Assembly: GCF_033958435.1 (NCBI RefSeq)
Contig: NC_134138.1
Location: forward strand, 190,685,298-190,749,297
Length of the DNA stretch: 64,000 nt
Direction of reading: 5' to 3'
Origin: Carettochelys insculpta
Taxonomy: Eukaryota; Chordata; Testudines; Carettochelyidae
Part shown: positions 1 through 13,679 of the stretch, piece after piece
Layout of the letters: every line of letters begins with the position of its first letter
How positions within the stretch are numbered: position 1 is the stretch's first letter
Program-made: the position numbers and the translations under genes
Notes under the pieces: generated by a model
What the model was told of the DNA's origin: nothing
The model's input: the letters and a program-made list of their open reading frames with translations, nothing else
Database searches by the model: none

Positions 1-780
1 AAGGGGGGCCTCTAAGCCAAGCAGAGGGCCCTGGCTGGGCTCCTGGGAGCAGGAGCCAAAGGCCCTGCACCCGGCTGACTAACCAGCCAGACAGTCCCAA
101 CAGCCACTCTGAATGGACCCCAGAGATGCATTCAAAGCTCCCACTTGCCTGCTACCCAGAGGTCCTGGGCCTACATGGACCTTCTGCCCTGTTTTGGGCT
201 TGCTACTAGGAAGGATCTGACCTGTTGGGGCCTGCGAACCTGTCACCTTCCAGCTACCTGGACATCCTGGATCTGCCCTAGCCTACAAACCTGCCAGCTG
301 CCTGTTACCTGGAGGCACCCAACCTGCAGGACCCTGTGAACCTGCTGGCTGCAGCTAGCTGGGAGCCCAGGACAGGCCTGAGCTTATAGACCTGTCACCG
401 TTTCACTACACTGAAGTTGTGAACAGGCTCAAGCTTCCCGACCTGCTGCAGCTACTTACCCAGAGGATGTAGAGCTGCTGGACCTCCTTGAGGAGTGGGA
501 CCCTGCGCTGGGGGGAGGTGGAGTTAGGAAGTGGCCTGGGGGATGCTGCGCCAGAGCCCATGTCAGTGTGTTTCAGCCTGAATCCCCGTGGGCTGGCTTG
601 TGGCATGAACTGTTGTTAGAGCCCCGGGCTGGGGTGCTGTGGAGTGGGTGGGCCTATGGCCCACTCCTCCTCCCACTGGAGAGATCATTCCTTGCCTCTC
701 TCAGCCCACATTGCCTTGGTGGTGTGCTCACTGCTCTAGCCTGCTTCAGGGACAACCCACTAGCACACTGTTTGCAGTGC
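1..780. other. GC-rich stretch, no gene recognised
   Basis: This stretch holds repeated CTACCTGGA/CTGCCTGTTACCTGG-like words between about 145 and 500, but no domain or splice-compatible exon that I recognise. It may belong to the same unidentified repeat as the following tandem array. Confidence 0.4.
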
Positions 781-1170
781 TCGGCCCGGCTAAAAGGGGC
801 TGATCCCCATTAACTGCTGCCCTGCCCTGCCCCAGGGCCACGGCTCATATACTGCTTGTGGGCTCAGCCTGGCACCTCAGTGCTGAACCTCATTAACTGC
901 TGCCTTCCCCTGCCCCAGGGTCAGGGCTCACATGCTTGTTTGAACTGCTCAGCCCTGCTAACAAGGCGTTGAGCCTGGTTAAAGGTGGCCTGGTCCTGCC
1001 CCAGATCCAGGGCTTCTACACAGACTGTGTGCGCCCCGCCCTGCTGTACAGGCTAAACCTGACTAATTGATTGTGGTCCCAACCTGACTTAGGGCCGGGG
1101 TTTATAAATTAACTGCCCGTTTGGGCTGTGGCTCAGCCTTGCGCCAGGGTCTGAGCACATATACTGTCCA
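781..1170. repeat. Diverged tandem repeat, period about 85 bp
   Basis: Four to five degenerate units follow one another, starting near 781, 864, 949, 1035 and 1133. Each opens with a CTCAGCCCTGCTAA-like string, followed by a TTAACTGCTGCC-like block and then CCTGCCCCAGGG. The first three units are recognisable by eye and the later ones are weaker. No coding function is evident. It may be the internal repeat of an unrecognised mobile element ending near the AATAAA at 1288. Confidence 0.6.
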
Positions 1171-1287
1171 TCTGCAGCCGTGTTATAGGGGACTGGATTC
1201 CCTAGAGAGTGCTGTCTGCCCAAAACCCAGCAGATCCTGGACTTGGGAGAGGTGATTTGGCCCGCTCCATCTTCCATCTCCATTGGA

Positions 1288-1614
1288 TCAAATAAATCCA
1301 ATTCCACTGACTTTGCCTTCTGCTGCTCCCAGTAGATCTTGTGATCTGTCCTTCCATTTTGCCTTAACTTCCTTTTTAATTCTGGTTTCTGTTATGGCAA
1401 GAATATCAACCCAAATGTGATGCAATGCTTCCAGAAGTGTATCAACCTGCTCGTCACTTGAGAGGGATTGCACATTAAGTGTGCCAACATATAAATTTAT
1501 ACAAATGGATGGTCTCAGTGTTGCGAGAGTCTTAGCACCTTCTGCCTCCATCTGCACCACTCCACAATCGTCACTAAGGAAGCAAGAGGGGACTGCCCAG
1601 CACTTGAGGGTCAT
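1288..1614 (-). pseudogene. LINE endonuclease fragment, RTE-like
   Basis: The minus strand encodes about 108 residues resembling the start of an apurinic-type endonuclease (exonuclease-endonuclease-phosphatase fold) of a non-LTR retrotransposon. The segment GTLNVQSLSSDEQVDTLLEA is followed by DILAITETR, whose Glu is the usual metal-binding residue of this fold. Only the N-terminal part is present, and the reading stops near 1290 where unrelated sequence begins. Plus-strand sequence up to about 1800 may be its 5' leader. In a full element this domain nicks target DNA for reverse transcription. The RTE assignment is a judgement from motif style; CR1 or L2 endonuclease is the alternative. Confidence 0.55.
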
Positions 1615-2017
1615 GCGGTATTATCATAGTGTTCATAGTTGCTATGGTCAAGTCACCACCTGGTAGCCAACCTTTTGGTGATGAACCTCTCCATACTTTG
1701 CTAAGCTGGCCCTTGGATGTTGGATACACAATCTGTCACCAATACTGTACGCAAAACCTTTCCAGCTTGGTAGAGCCTACTCTGCTGGCCTAGCCTTCGA
1801 GAACCTAAGGTCACCTCCATCCCACCATAAGGCAATGGAGCAGGACTTTGTGGAAGGTCTTTTTTTTAGCTCTTTTTTTTTTTTTTTTTTTTGGTAAAAA
1901 TCCACAAGGTTGCTTGATGATACTGACATGAATATGAATCCTATACTCTGTAGCTGCATCTACACTAGTAAGTACTTTTGAAATTTCAGGCCCTGTTTTG
2001 AAAGAGAGCTTGGAGTG

Positions 2018-2019
<2 letters not shown>

Positions 2020-2055
<36 letters not shown>
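2020..2055. repeat. (AC)n microsatellite
   Basis: About 36 bp of uninterrupted AC dinucleotides lie just inside the left end of element H1, directly after GTGTCT. The array may have grown from the ACAC of the subterminal GTCTACAC motif. Confidence 0.95.
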
Positions 2056-2058
<3 letters not shown>

Positions 2059-2416
2059 CATGCTCTTTTGAAAGGAAAATCAAAAGACAGTGCCCCAGCT
2101 TTCGAAATTTCTCTTCCTAGCTGGAAATAAGAAAAGCTCCCCCTTTTGAAAGGCTCTTTCGAAAGAAAACATGTGTAGCTGCTCTGAGACTTGCTCTTTC
2201 CAAAAGGCAGGTCTGCCATGGCACCAGCCAGCTGGGATATGGAGAAGTGCTGCCCAGCGCCTGCGGGGCTCTAGGATCCATGTGTGCAACAGCCCTTAAA
2301 GCCGCATAGACCCACAAACCTCATTGCAGGAAGCTGAGAATGTGCAGGCAGCTGCCATTGCACTTGCTATGTCTGCACACCCCAGAGAGACCCACCCCAG
2401 CAACTCCTGAAGCACC

Positions 2417-3760
2417 ATGGCCAGCAGCCAGGCACGCAAGGAACCCCCGCGCCATCCCTATGAGCATTCCCAGGGCTCACTGGGGCCCAGCCAGTCTGGC
2501 AAAGAGTGAGCCCCCTCCTTGACTGAACATGAGCTCAGGAACCTCCTGGGCCTGTGGCAGGAGGATGAAGTTCTCTGAGAAATGGGGACAAAGTGGTGGA
2601 ATGCATCTGCTTTTGCTTGGCTGGCCAATGGCCTGTCCTTCTGGGACTGGCCTGTCCACACTCCTGAGCAGATCAGGAGTAAGGTTAAGGAACTATGGCA
2701 GGGATATGTCCCGGCCAGGACTTGGCCAGCTGGTTGGGGCAGTGCTTGCATCCTGCCCCTTTTACATGGAGCTGCGGAGCCTCCTTGGGCCCAGGGACCA
2801 CTCCTTCCCACCCTCTGTCCTGGATGCCACTGCTGAGGAGCTCTGCCCCAGGAATGATGAGGATCCAGCACCCATGGCCAGCCCCATCACACCAGGACCA
2901 GAGCCAGAGCCAGCTCCAGAGTGGTTGAGCAATGAGCTGGTCATTGACCTCCCCTCCTGCTCCTCCAGCCTCTGCTAGCTGGGCAGCCCCAACCTCAGTG
3001 GTGGCCCCTTTGGTAAGTACCCGACAGGGCACACACCCTGGATCACAGGGCAGGGGCTTCATACCCACCAGAGGGCCCCCCACGCCCCGTGAGAACCCTG
3101 GCTGGCCACAGCCCAGCTGGATGTGGCCCTTGGGATGGCATAATGGCTGCCAGTGGCATTCAGCACCCACTCCCATGGATAGCACCGCGACCCGCTCCTA
3201 GGGGTAGGGGGTGGGTGGGGCCAGACCTCTCAAGGGGTCGTCTTCCTGGTGTCAGGGACCTCTTATGCCTCCTTGATCACCCAGGGCCACCCTGCCATTG
3301 GACAGGGGACAGGGACCTGCTGCCCACAGGGGGATGGGGTTGTGTCCCACAGGGCAGGGGTTCGGGAGTCATGGCCTGTTCCTCTCTTCTTTTCTGTTCC
3401 TGCGGCTGCGCTGTCAGAGAGCCAGGAGAGCCTTGCACCCTTGGTCATGCGTAACAGCGCCCCCCAGAGGTGAAGGACAGAGACCAGGCAGCCCTAACAC
3501 TGGCACCAAGGCATTGCTGCTCCAGGAGGGGCCAGAGGTGTCATGCAGACAACGTCCACCGCACTTTCTCTGTCTGGTGGCAGGTTGAGGTCACAGAGTA
3601 GTGCCTCCGCCAGGAGGAAGGCAAGGAGGCCTGGCAGTGGGTGGCCTGGGGGCAGTTGATGGGGACCCCGAGGAATGTGGCGGGCACCTTCATGGAGCTT
3701 CTGGTCCAGATGCCCCCTTCTGCTTCCCCCACTGCTGTCCCCTGCTGTTGGCCCCATCTA
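2417..3760 (+). pseudogene. Myb/SANT-like protein of H1, decayed
   Basis: This is the DNA-binding accessory protein of a Harbinger element; in the family it brings the transposase to the ends and aids nuclear import. Reading from ATG 2417 gives a basic, Ser/Gln-rich start, then the SANT helices ELRNLLGLWQEDEVL, MGTKWWNASAFAWLANGL and IRSKVKELWQGY (about 2530-2710). Two in-frame TGA codons interrupt it, near 2506 and 2571. The next conserved block, CPFYMELRSLLG (about 2755-2790), is offset by +1 from the SANT frame. An acidic, Pro-rich tail follows, then a probable intron. A second exon near 3410-3760 contains a LRQEEGKEAWQWVAWGQLM-like helix matching the C-terminus of the H2 protein. Exon limits are approximate. 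Confidence 0.7.
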
Positions 3761-4420
3761 GGCTGAGCTCCCTGTTGAGGCAGATCCCCAGTCCTACCTC
3801 CCCATCCACCCTGCCCCATCCCAGCCTGACCAGTAACCCCGGACCAGGGGAGAACAGGGATCCTGGGAATGGCATGGCTCGAGGCTTTCCACCCCTACAC
3901 TGCAAAAAGCACCCCGCCCCCAGGAGGTGCACCCATGTCCCTTGCCCTAATGTAAATAGTTTGCCCCCTTTTCCTATGTGTATATAAGTGTATGGGTCTA
4001 TTCTATGTTGTTGTTACTAACTGCACAGTTTAAACAGAATATACTTTATTTTCTCCATATGCCTGTGTGCTGGGTGGGGGCCTGGGGGGGATGGTGGAGG
4101 GGAGTGTGTGGGGAGCGGTGTTGGGGGGTGTTTGGGGGCTGGGGAGGGGGAGTGCGTGGAGGGAAAGTGGGGTGTGCGGAGGGGAAGGAGAGTGTGTGGG
4201 GGCCCTGCGGGGGTGGGGGATGGCTGGGGCGCTGATTAGCAGGGCCCCTGAGCAAAGTGCTCATGGAGGGCCTCCAGCACACGGACTCTGTCCCCGTGGG
4301 CCTGGTGGCGAGAAGCAGCGTCTGGCTGTTGGTAGCCCAGCCTGGACTTGGATGCCCACTCCGGATGAAGGCCTCCCCCTTACGCTCCACAATATTGTGG
4401 CGACTGCAGCAGGGTTGCAT

Positions 4421-5640
4421 TCATGAGCCCCACCTCCAGGTGTGCCAGGAGACAGTGCCACCAGCCCTACAACCATCTGAAAATGCACTTAACCACGTTT
4501 TGGGCTTGGATGTTGAAGTGCTCCTGGATGGGGTTGAAGCAGCCCATATAGGGCCACATGAGCCAGGCCTGCAGGGCATAGGTGGCACCCGCCACCATAC
4601 ATGGTGCCCCGAGCTGTACCTCACTCTGTGGGATGTAAGTCCTCGCCTCCATGTGGCAGCACAGCCCAGAGTTACGAAACACCTGCACATCGTGGATGCA
4701 GCCAGGCCAGCCCACACAAATATTCTGGAACTAGCCCCTGCTGTCCACCAGCGCCTGGAGTACCCAGCGTGGGACCCCTTTCTATTTACATAGTGACCCC
4801 CCCTGTGTTCTGGGGCATGGATTGGCATATGGAGCCTGTCAACGGCACCAAAGCAGTTCAGGAACCTGAGCTCTGTGAAGCCGGTGATGGCTGTGTCCCG
4901 GTCCTCCACACAGATCATCCTTTTCAGAAGCATGGCGTTCATGGCGTGAACCGCCTGCATGAGATGGAGGACATATGCACCCATGAGGGTGTGCGGGAAG
5001 TGCCCGGCCTCTCTTGCCCCCTCGCAGCTCCTCCCAGCTCCCTGCCCCCCCAGGTCACTCCCGGGCCTAGTCCCCAACAGGACCCCTTTCCTGGGATTCC
5101 CCCTGCCCCAGTGGGTGTGTGGCCTGAGCTTGTCTTATCTCCATGATGATGGTCCAACTGTGGCCTTGACCACACCAAACTGGTGGCCCACAGAGCAATA
5201 GCTATCCAGGATGGACAGTTTCCAGACAGCTATTGTGACCCTCTTTTTGATGGGAAGGGCAGGCTGCATCTGTGTGCCCTGATGCTACAACACAGCATCT
5301 AGCCACTGGCAGAACTCCAGGAACATATGTCTCTGCATTCCAAAATTCTGGAGCCACCTGTTGTCATCCCATTCGCCCATCACCGGGCTCTCCCACCACT
5401 TGGAGCTACCAGGGTAACTCCAGAGTTGGTGGAGAACCTGAGGGGGCAGGTGCTGGAGTAGTCATGGGTCCAGGCTTCCACGGCCATGCCAGGCGGGAGC
5501 CCCCAGCAGGAGATGAAAGGTGCCTGCCACTGCTGACAGCAGGGTGACCACGCCCCTGGTGATGGCCAGAAGCAGCGCAAGCTGCTGCTGCTTGTCCACG
5601 TTGTCTTGTCTGCAATGGCATCTGCTGGGCTTGTGGCAGC
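4421..5640 (-). pseudogene. HARBI1-like transposase of H1, catalytically dead
   Basis: The gene resembles the PIF/Harbinger DDE transposase (DDE_Tnp_4 family), which cuts and joins transposon ends. Exon 1, about 5139-5640, includes EWDDNRWLQNFG and, near the end, KKRVTIAVWKLSILDSY. Exon 2 starts at 4954 with VHAMNAMLLKRM. The first Asp survives in CFGAVDRLHMPI, but a frameshift follows. Where relatives have ADAAY this copy reads VAGATYAL, losing an Asp. Where they have VVERSFG it reads VVKCIFRWL, losing the Glu. The 5' splice site after ATGGAG is ATAAGA instead of GTAAGA. An in-frame stop also lies near 5283 in exon 1. The copy cannot make active enzyme. Confidence 0.8.
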
Positions 5641-5680
5641 TACACAGGCCTTGTGCTTTGCAGGGCAAAGCTGATGAGGA

Positions 5681-5697
5681 GGGCCCCTTTAAGGGAG
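5681..5697 (-). promoter_or_regulatory. Conserved TTTAAG box upstream of H1 transposase
   Basis: GGGCCCCTTTAAGGGAG lies just upstream of the transposase start on the coding (minus) strand. The same box occurs at the equivalent place in H2, H3, H4 and the three 710-bp derivatives. The position fits a TATA-like core promoter; that role is inferred. Confidence 0.45.
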
Positions 5698-5941
5698 TGA
5701 CCGGCTGCAGCCTAGAAAGGGTTGTCTGCCATGCGACCCCTTCCCTGGACTTTCCTGGGTCTTTCTTTTGAAAGGGTGCTTGGGAGGGTGTAGACGCTCT
5801 CTTTCAGAAGAGTGCCTCACCCTTTCGCAAGGGCCAGCCTTTGCTTGTGTGTGGACACTGTATTTTGAAAGACAAGCATTCAATTCTTTGTTTTCAAAAT
5901 GGTGCCTTTAAAAATCGTGCTCTAGTATAAAAGTACCTTGT

Positions 5942-6733
5942 CAGTGTATGTCTTTCTCATGGCTGGTCCCAGCAACATGCAGAATGAAACTTAATTCACA
6001 GGTGAAGGTTGTTATTCTTTAGCTCAAATTATGGAGGCTTTTGAGGATAAAATGTCCAGATTGTCTCGCTTGATAACTGTGACAGAAATTTAATATCTTT
6101 ACTGTCAAAGATTCATATAATTCGATGGGTCAGCTCATATCACCAGTAAATATCATTTTGTCAATGCAAGGCTCTTTCAGGAACTGCTAGTGTTATAAAG
6201 GAAAAAGATTCTCCCAGATTGTAATGTGTTTATTGTGCTTATCACACATCAACATAATTTATCATGACTGTAACTGCACATTCTGCCAGTTAATCTGTCT
6301 ACAGAGGATAGCCCTATGGGAAATAAATGAGAATGGATACAAGGAAGAGAGGGACAATTAAAGAAGGCATTTGAGTTCTGAAGATATGTTTCTACCAATC
6401 TGTGAATCCAGCATTATACACCAAGACACCATATCATCCTATGCTGCTCACCTAGGATTGCATTGTACTGTAAATCTACACGTGCTGTTCCATCATCTAT
6501 TATTGCTTCTTGGATCTCTGAGTAAATTAAATATAAGTAATTTGTTCCCAGATTATCTCCGTGTGAACTTTTTCCCTTTAAAGGTTGGTGTGTGCGGCAT
6601 GAATTTGTTTCATTGCAGGTAACCTACCAGATAAAAGAAACCTGGAGCCCAGGGGGATGTGAGTTTGTGGGTCCCAAAATGGAAAAGAGTTTAAAGGACA
6701 GGGTGAAACACATTCTTGGAAGAATTTTGGCTT
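5942..6733. other. AT-rich DNA, nothing recognised
   Basis: No domain, TIR or tandem repeat was recognised here. The short open frames look random. Confidence 0.5.
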
Positions 6734-6741
6734 CTTTGAAG

Positions 6742-9509
<2,768 letters not shown>

Positions 9510-9517
9510 CTATACAG

Positions 9518-10062
9518 GACTTACCTTTGACTTTTTTTCCAGGTCTTCCTCTCCAGCCATGATCAGACCATTCAGTGGAGCAGCCTTTCATATAGCAGTT
9601 GGTATTCCCCTTCCGCCTCATTCGATTCCTATGGAAATAGCCCAGAGTTAAGGTTTATACTTAACACATAACACTTTTCTTTGCTCTTCAGTCACCAGGC
9701 AGAGCTGGGATGGGGGAGGTTTACTATTAAAAAGATGTATTCTTTTCTTTCTCAACAGACATGCATATTTTTCCCCATTAAGATTTCCATTAAACTGTCA
9801 TATATTTAGATAAATGATTTCTCACCAGGATGTCCCCTAGCTCACAGTGAATTATTTAATGTATTTCTGCAGCAGGCAGCTCGAGGACACACAGAGAGAT
9901 CCTCCAGGACCAAGTTCTTTACTTATTGGGCCCAAGGGAGACCAATGATGGAACCACTAGCAAAAGCTTGAGTGCAGCACACAAATAATTGCAAGTGAAG
10001 AGGAGGATGTGAGTCTCAGATCGCAGTCAGCTGACATTCTAAGGCCACAGCAGAGTTGTACT
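9518..10062. other. No feature recognised
   Basis: Ordinary sequence between two hAT insertions. No coding or repeat structure was seen. Confidence 0.5.
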
Positions 10063-10070
10063 GTCTATTG

Positions 10071-10635
10071 CAGGGCTTCTCAGAACAATTTTTGGTGGCT
10101 TCTGAGGGCCTCTTGCTGGTGGATGTTGTGTTCTCACACTTTTCCCTACAATATTTAATGGGAGTTAGTTACAACAAATAGATATACACAGATGTATGTT
10201 CAAATTTATTTATAACTAGTTAGTCTGTTGTGAAAAGTGATATTAAGAAACATACAAGTATCACTTCTCACAGCAGACCGGCTCAGCCCTGGCAAGCCTG
10301 GGGACAGATTAAGCCCTGGATAGTGGATCAGAGAGGCAGTAGGGAGTTGGAACCTGAAGTCCTGTGGCCAGAGCCTGAAGCCCTGTGGATGGGGGCACAG
10401 GGTTTGAGGATGGAGCCCAAATCTTTAGCCCAACCATCCTGGGAAGGCGAGGAACTCACTGGCTGCCTGCTCTTCCAGAATTGGGCTCCAGTTGTCTCCA
10501 GAGGGGGGAGGGCCTAACCTCTGCCACTGATCCCAGCACCCAAGACCAAGGAGGTGCATCCAGGAGCAATGGTGAGAAGCTGCTACTGTGCCCTTCCCAT
10601 CACAATCCTGTGATAATAACACTTGAGAAATGCTG
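10071..10635. mobile_element. Non-autonomous hAT element (565 bp)
   Basis: The left end CAGGGCTTCTCAGAACA (10071) pairs with the complement of the right end, which reads CAGCATTTCTCAAGTGT (ending 10635). The flanking octamers GTCTATTG (10063-10070) and GTCTGGAG (10636-10643) agree at 5 of 8 positions. No transposase is encoded; the core is GC-rich. Confidence 0.7.
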
Positions 10636-10643
10636 GTCTGGAG

Positions 10644-11173
10644 GGGTAAGACCACAGGAGTCCTCAGGTCTACTCCTGACTGTGCTGCAGATCTTCTGTG
10701 TGACCCTGTTTAAATCAATTCTCTGTGTTCCTGCTTTCCTTCCCACCCTTCGTCTAGCTGGCCCATTGAGATGACAGGTGTTGGACACAGGGGCAGAGAC
10801 AGCGTGTATGTGTGTATGGACATTGCCTAGCAGCCCACAAGGAGAAAAGACTAGAGCACCTTCCCTCAGTGTCATAGCTCTAAGAGTTCTTCGTCCCTGT
10901 TATGCTGGGAGAAGCGGCGTGGTGTTGATGCCTCAGTGGAACAATCCCTGTCACATGTAAAGCCTGCCTATTGTCACAAACACAGGTCAGGTGGGAGAAG
11001 GGAAGGACTGCAGCTGGGGGAAAAATTGAAAAAGGCAAGTAATGGTGCAGCCAAAATGTGGGTTTCCAAGGCTAAAATGAATGAAAAATATTGCAAAGCA
11101 GGTAAGAATTCATCGCCCCTGATAGAAGGAGCAGAGAGAGTTAAATCTAGAGCGTCTTGAAACTTTAACACTC
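10644..11173. other. No feature recognised
   Basis: No repeat, splice-bounded exon or RNA gene was seen in this stretch, which runs up to the H2 insertion site. Confidence 0.45.
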
Positions 11174-11488
11174 AGTAGCTGTGTCTACACGTGCACGCTA
11201 CTTCGAAGTAGTGGCACTAACTTCGAAATAGCGCCCGTCACGGCTACACGCGTCGGGCGCTATTTCGAAGTTAACTTCGACGTTAGGCGGCGAGACGTCG
11301 AAGTCGCTAACCCCATGAGGAGATAGGAATAGCGCCCTACTTCGACGTTCAACGTTGAAGTAGGGACAGTGTAGACGATCTGCATCCCGCAACGTCGAAA
11401 TTGCCGGGTCCTCCATGGCGGCCATCAGCTGGGGGGTTGAGAGACGCTCTCTCCAGCCCCTCAGCTCACTGGTGGCCGCGTGGAGCGG

Positions 11489-11504
11489 CCCCTTAAAGGT
11501 CCCC
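11489..11504 (+). promoter_or_regulatory. TTAAAGG box upstream of H2 SANT gene
   Basis: CCCCTTAAAGGTCCCC lies about 100 nt before the SANT start codon. It mirrors the box ahead of the transposase on the opposite strand (15674-15689). A core promoter role is inferred. Confidence 0.4.
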
Positions 11505-11602
11505 TCCCCCTCCCTGCCTCTGCAGGAAGCTGAGGCAACGTGCAGGCTGCAGCCTGCACACGCGGCTAGCCTGCACAGCCCTCAGCCACCCACCCAGCGG
11601 TG

Positions 11603-13679
11603 ATGGCTAGCCAGCAGCCCCCCCCAGCGCCCCCAGGGGACCCCCCCCAAGGGGAGCCAGGGCAGCCAGCCCAGCCAGAGGGCCAGCCAGTCTGGGAAGC
11701 GGCAGCGGGGCCCCTCCTGGACGGAGGCCGAGCTGCGGGACCTGCTGGGGCTCTGGAGCGAGGAGGAGGTGCTCCAGGTAATGGGGAGCAAGAGGCGGAA
11801 CGCGGATGCGTTCGCTCGGCTGGCCGATGGCCTGGCTGCCCGGGGTCACCCTGCCCGCACTCCTGATCATGTGAGGAGTAAGGTGAAGGAGCTGCGGCAG
11901 GGTTATGCCCGGGCCTGGGATGCGGCCAGCCGATCTGGGGCCGCCCCCCGTCACTTGCCCCTTTTACAGGGAGCTCAGGGACATCCTGGGCTCCCGGAAC
12001 ACCTCCTCCCCTCCGGCCACCCTTGACACCTCGGCTGACGAGCCCCAGCAGGCCCTGCAGCCGGAGTCCGCCCCGGAGGCAAGCCCCGCACCCCGGGGCC
12101 CCCCCCCGGAGGCCATCCCCGGGACATCGCGGCAGGAGGAGGAGGAGGTGGAGGAGGAGGGGGGCTCCTCCTCCGCAGAATCCAGCCTGCAGATCCTCCT
12201 CCTGCCATCCCGGAGCAGCAGCAGGGCCTCCGCCCCCCGGGGATCTCCGGACCGTGGGAGCAGACCCACAGGTAGGTACCCCTCTCTGGTGGACACCCCT
12301 GGGCTTGAGGGGCGGGGGTAACAGAGATGTGTCCAGGGCCCCCCACATGCTCACATGGCCATGGCCCCAAGGACATCAGGGCCATGGCCCTCACAGCACT
12401 GCAGCCATCAGCCCCTGCCCCCCCACACCCCGCATGACAGTGCCATGCCCCATCCCCGGGCCAGGGGGGAGCGGAACCTCGAGGGGCCCCTGGGAGGAGG
12501 GGGTGGGACACCCTGCAGCAGCAGCATGTGATGGAGTGGGGGGAGTGCCAAAGGGAGACTCAGGCTACATATGAGCCACAAGAGCCGAAGAGCTCCCAGG
12601 GCCAAAGGAGGATCCTGGCGCTACAGCTGGCAGGTGACACCTCTGCCCTGAACAAACAGGAGGGAGGAGCCGAGCAGGCTTGGAATTGGGGGGCGAGGGC
12701 GGGGGCCACAGGTAGAGGCTAGGGGAAGGGAGAGCTGGTAGGCAGCCAGCCTGAGGAGGGGGAAAGCTGCATCCCAGAGGGGCCCCCCTTGGGGTCTTCT
12801 CCCCACGACGGGTTGGAAGGACTGTCTCTTCCGACAGCTGGTGCTGTCACTCCTGGCAGAAACTGGCCATCTGTGGCCTAAGAAACCTCTCCTGCTCTCA
12901 GACCCTGCGGGGTGAAGTGAGAGTCGCTCCCACCAGGGGACGGGGTGCAGGGCAGGGGGACCCCTCAACCCCATCCATCACAGCAGCATCTCCCGGGGAC
13001 GGGGATGGGGAACCTGCAGCACAGGGCGGGGGGGACAGAGGCCACGGCTCGGGGCCCACACTAACGCCTGTCTCCATTCTTCTTTCCCCCCTCCTCTCCT
13101 GTGTCCTGCACCTGCACCTGCACCATCAGAAGGACCGGAAGAGAGCGCCGGCGAGGCCTCAGTTGTCCCGGAGAGCCCTCCGGGACCATCGCTCCAGGGC
13201 AGCCCCTCGGCCGAGGAACGACCGGCCCCGCGGAGGGCTAGACGGCGGACCCCGCGCCTACTACCGCCGACGGCGACGGACCCCAGCTGCTGGCCATCCT
13301 CCGCCGGCAGCTGGAGGTCTCGGAGCAGCACCTCCAGCTGCAGGAGCGGGCGCTGGCCTGGCGCCAGGAGGCATGGGGGGCCTATATGCAGACATTTAAC
13401 CGGCTCGTGGACTACCTGGCCCCCCATGCCGCGCCGGCCGAGCCATCGCCCGCCCTGCCCGCTCCTGCAGCCCCACCACCAGCTGCTCTGCCCGTCGCTG
13501 GCCCGTCCACCGTCGCCCCACCACCCACCCACGAGGGCCAGAGCACCGAGGGACCCCTGGAGCCACCTGAGACTCGCTGGCCCCGATACCTTCCGGTCCA
13601 GCCTGCTCCCACCCAGCCACGGACCAGACTGCAGGTGCGGCGGGGCTCCCGGCCGGGCACGCCCAGTACCGGGCTATAG
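11603..13679 (+). pseudogene. Myb/SANT-like DNA-binding protein of H2
   Basis: This is the accessory protein of the element, expected to bind the ends and recruit the transposase. Exon 1 runs from ATG 11603 to 12271. It holds a Pro/Gln-rich start and the trihelix-like SANT domain, with SWTEAELRDLLGLWSEEEVL, RNADAFARLADGL and VRSKVKELRQGYAR (about 11700-11920). CPFYRELRDILG follows at about 11955-11990, then an acidic stretch (EEEEVEEEGG). The intron 12272-13129 has a GTAGGT donor. Exon 2 carries a basic run and an amphipathic helix with QLQERALAWRQEAWGAYMQT, then a Pro-rich tail to TAG at 13677. Three 1-nt offsets break it: a C8 run at 11618-11625, the C run near 11940, and a missing C near 13274. 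All three fall at or beside C runs. Confidence 0.8.

Larger units (their letters stand above)
1952..5938. mobile_element. PIF/Harbinger element H1 (3987 bp, inactive)
   Basis: The left end AGCTGCATCTACACTAG at 1952 pairs with a decayed right end near 5921-5938. The flanks carry a TGT duplication at 1949-1951 and 5939-5941. Inner terminal sequence is rich in TTTCGAAAG. It holds a SANT gene on the plus strand (from 2417) and a transposase on the minus strand (about 4421-5640), converging tail to tail, with a minus-strand AATAAA at 4045-4050 after the transposase. Both genes carry stops and frameshifts, so it is an old copy. Confidence 0.85.

Noticed and set aside
2020..2055. AC repeat as the end of a retroposon
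   Set aside because: It lies inside H1, whose boundaries are fixed by TIR and TSD.
11566..12354. 262-codon open frame antisense to the H2 SANT gene
   Set aside because: It mirrors GC-rich coding sequence on the other strand and shows no domain; a typical shadow frame.
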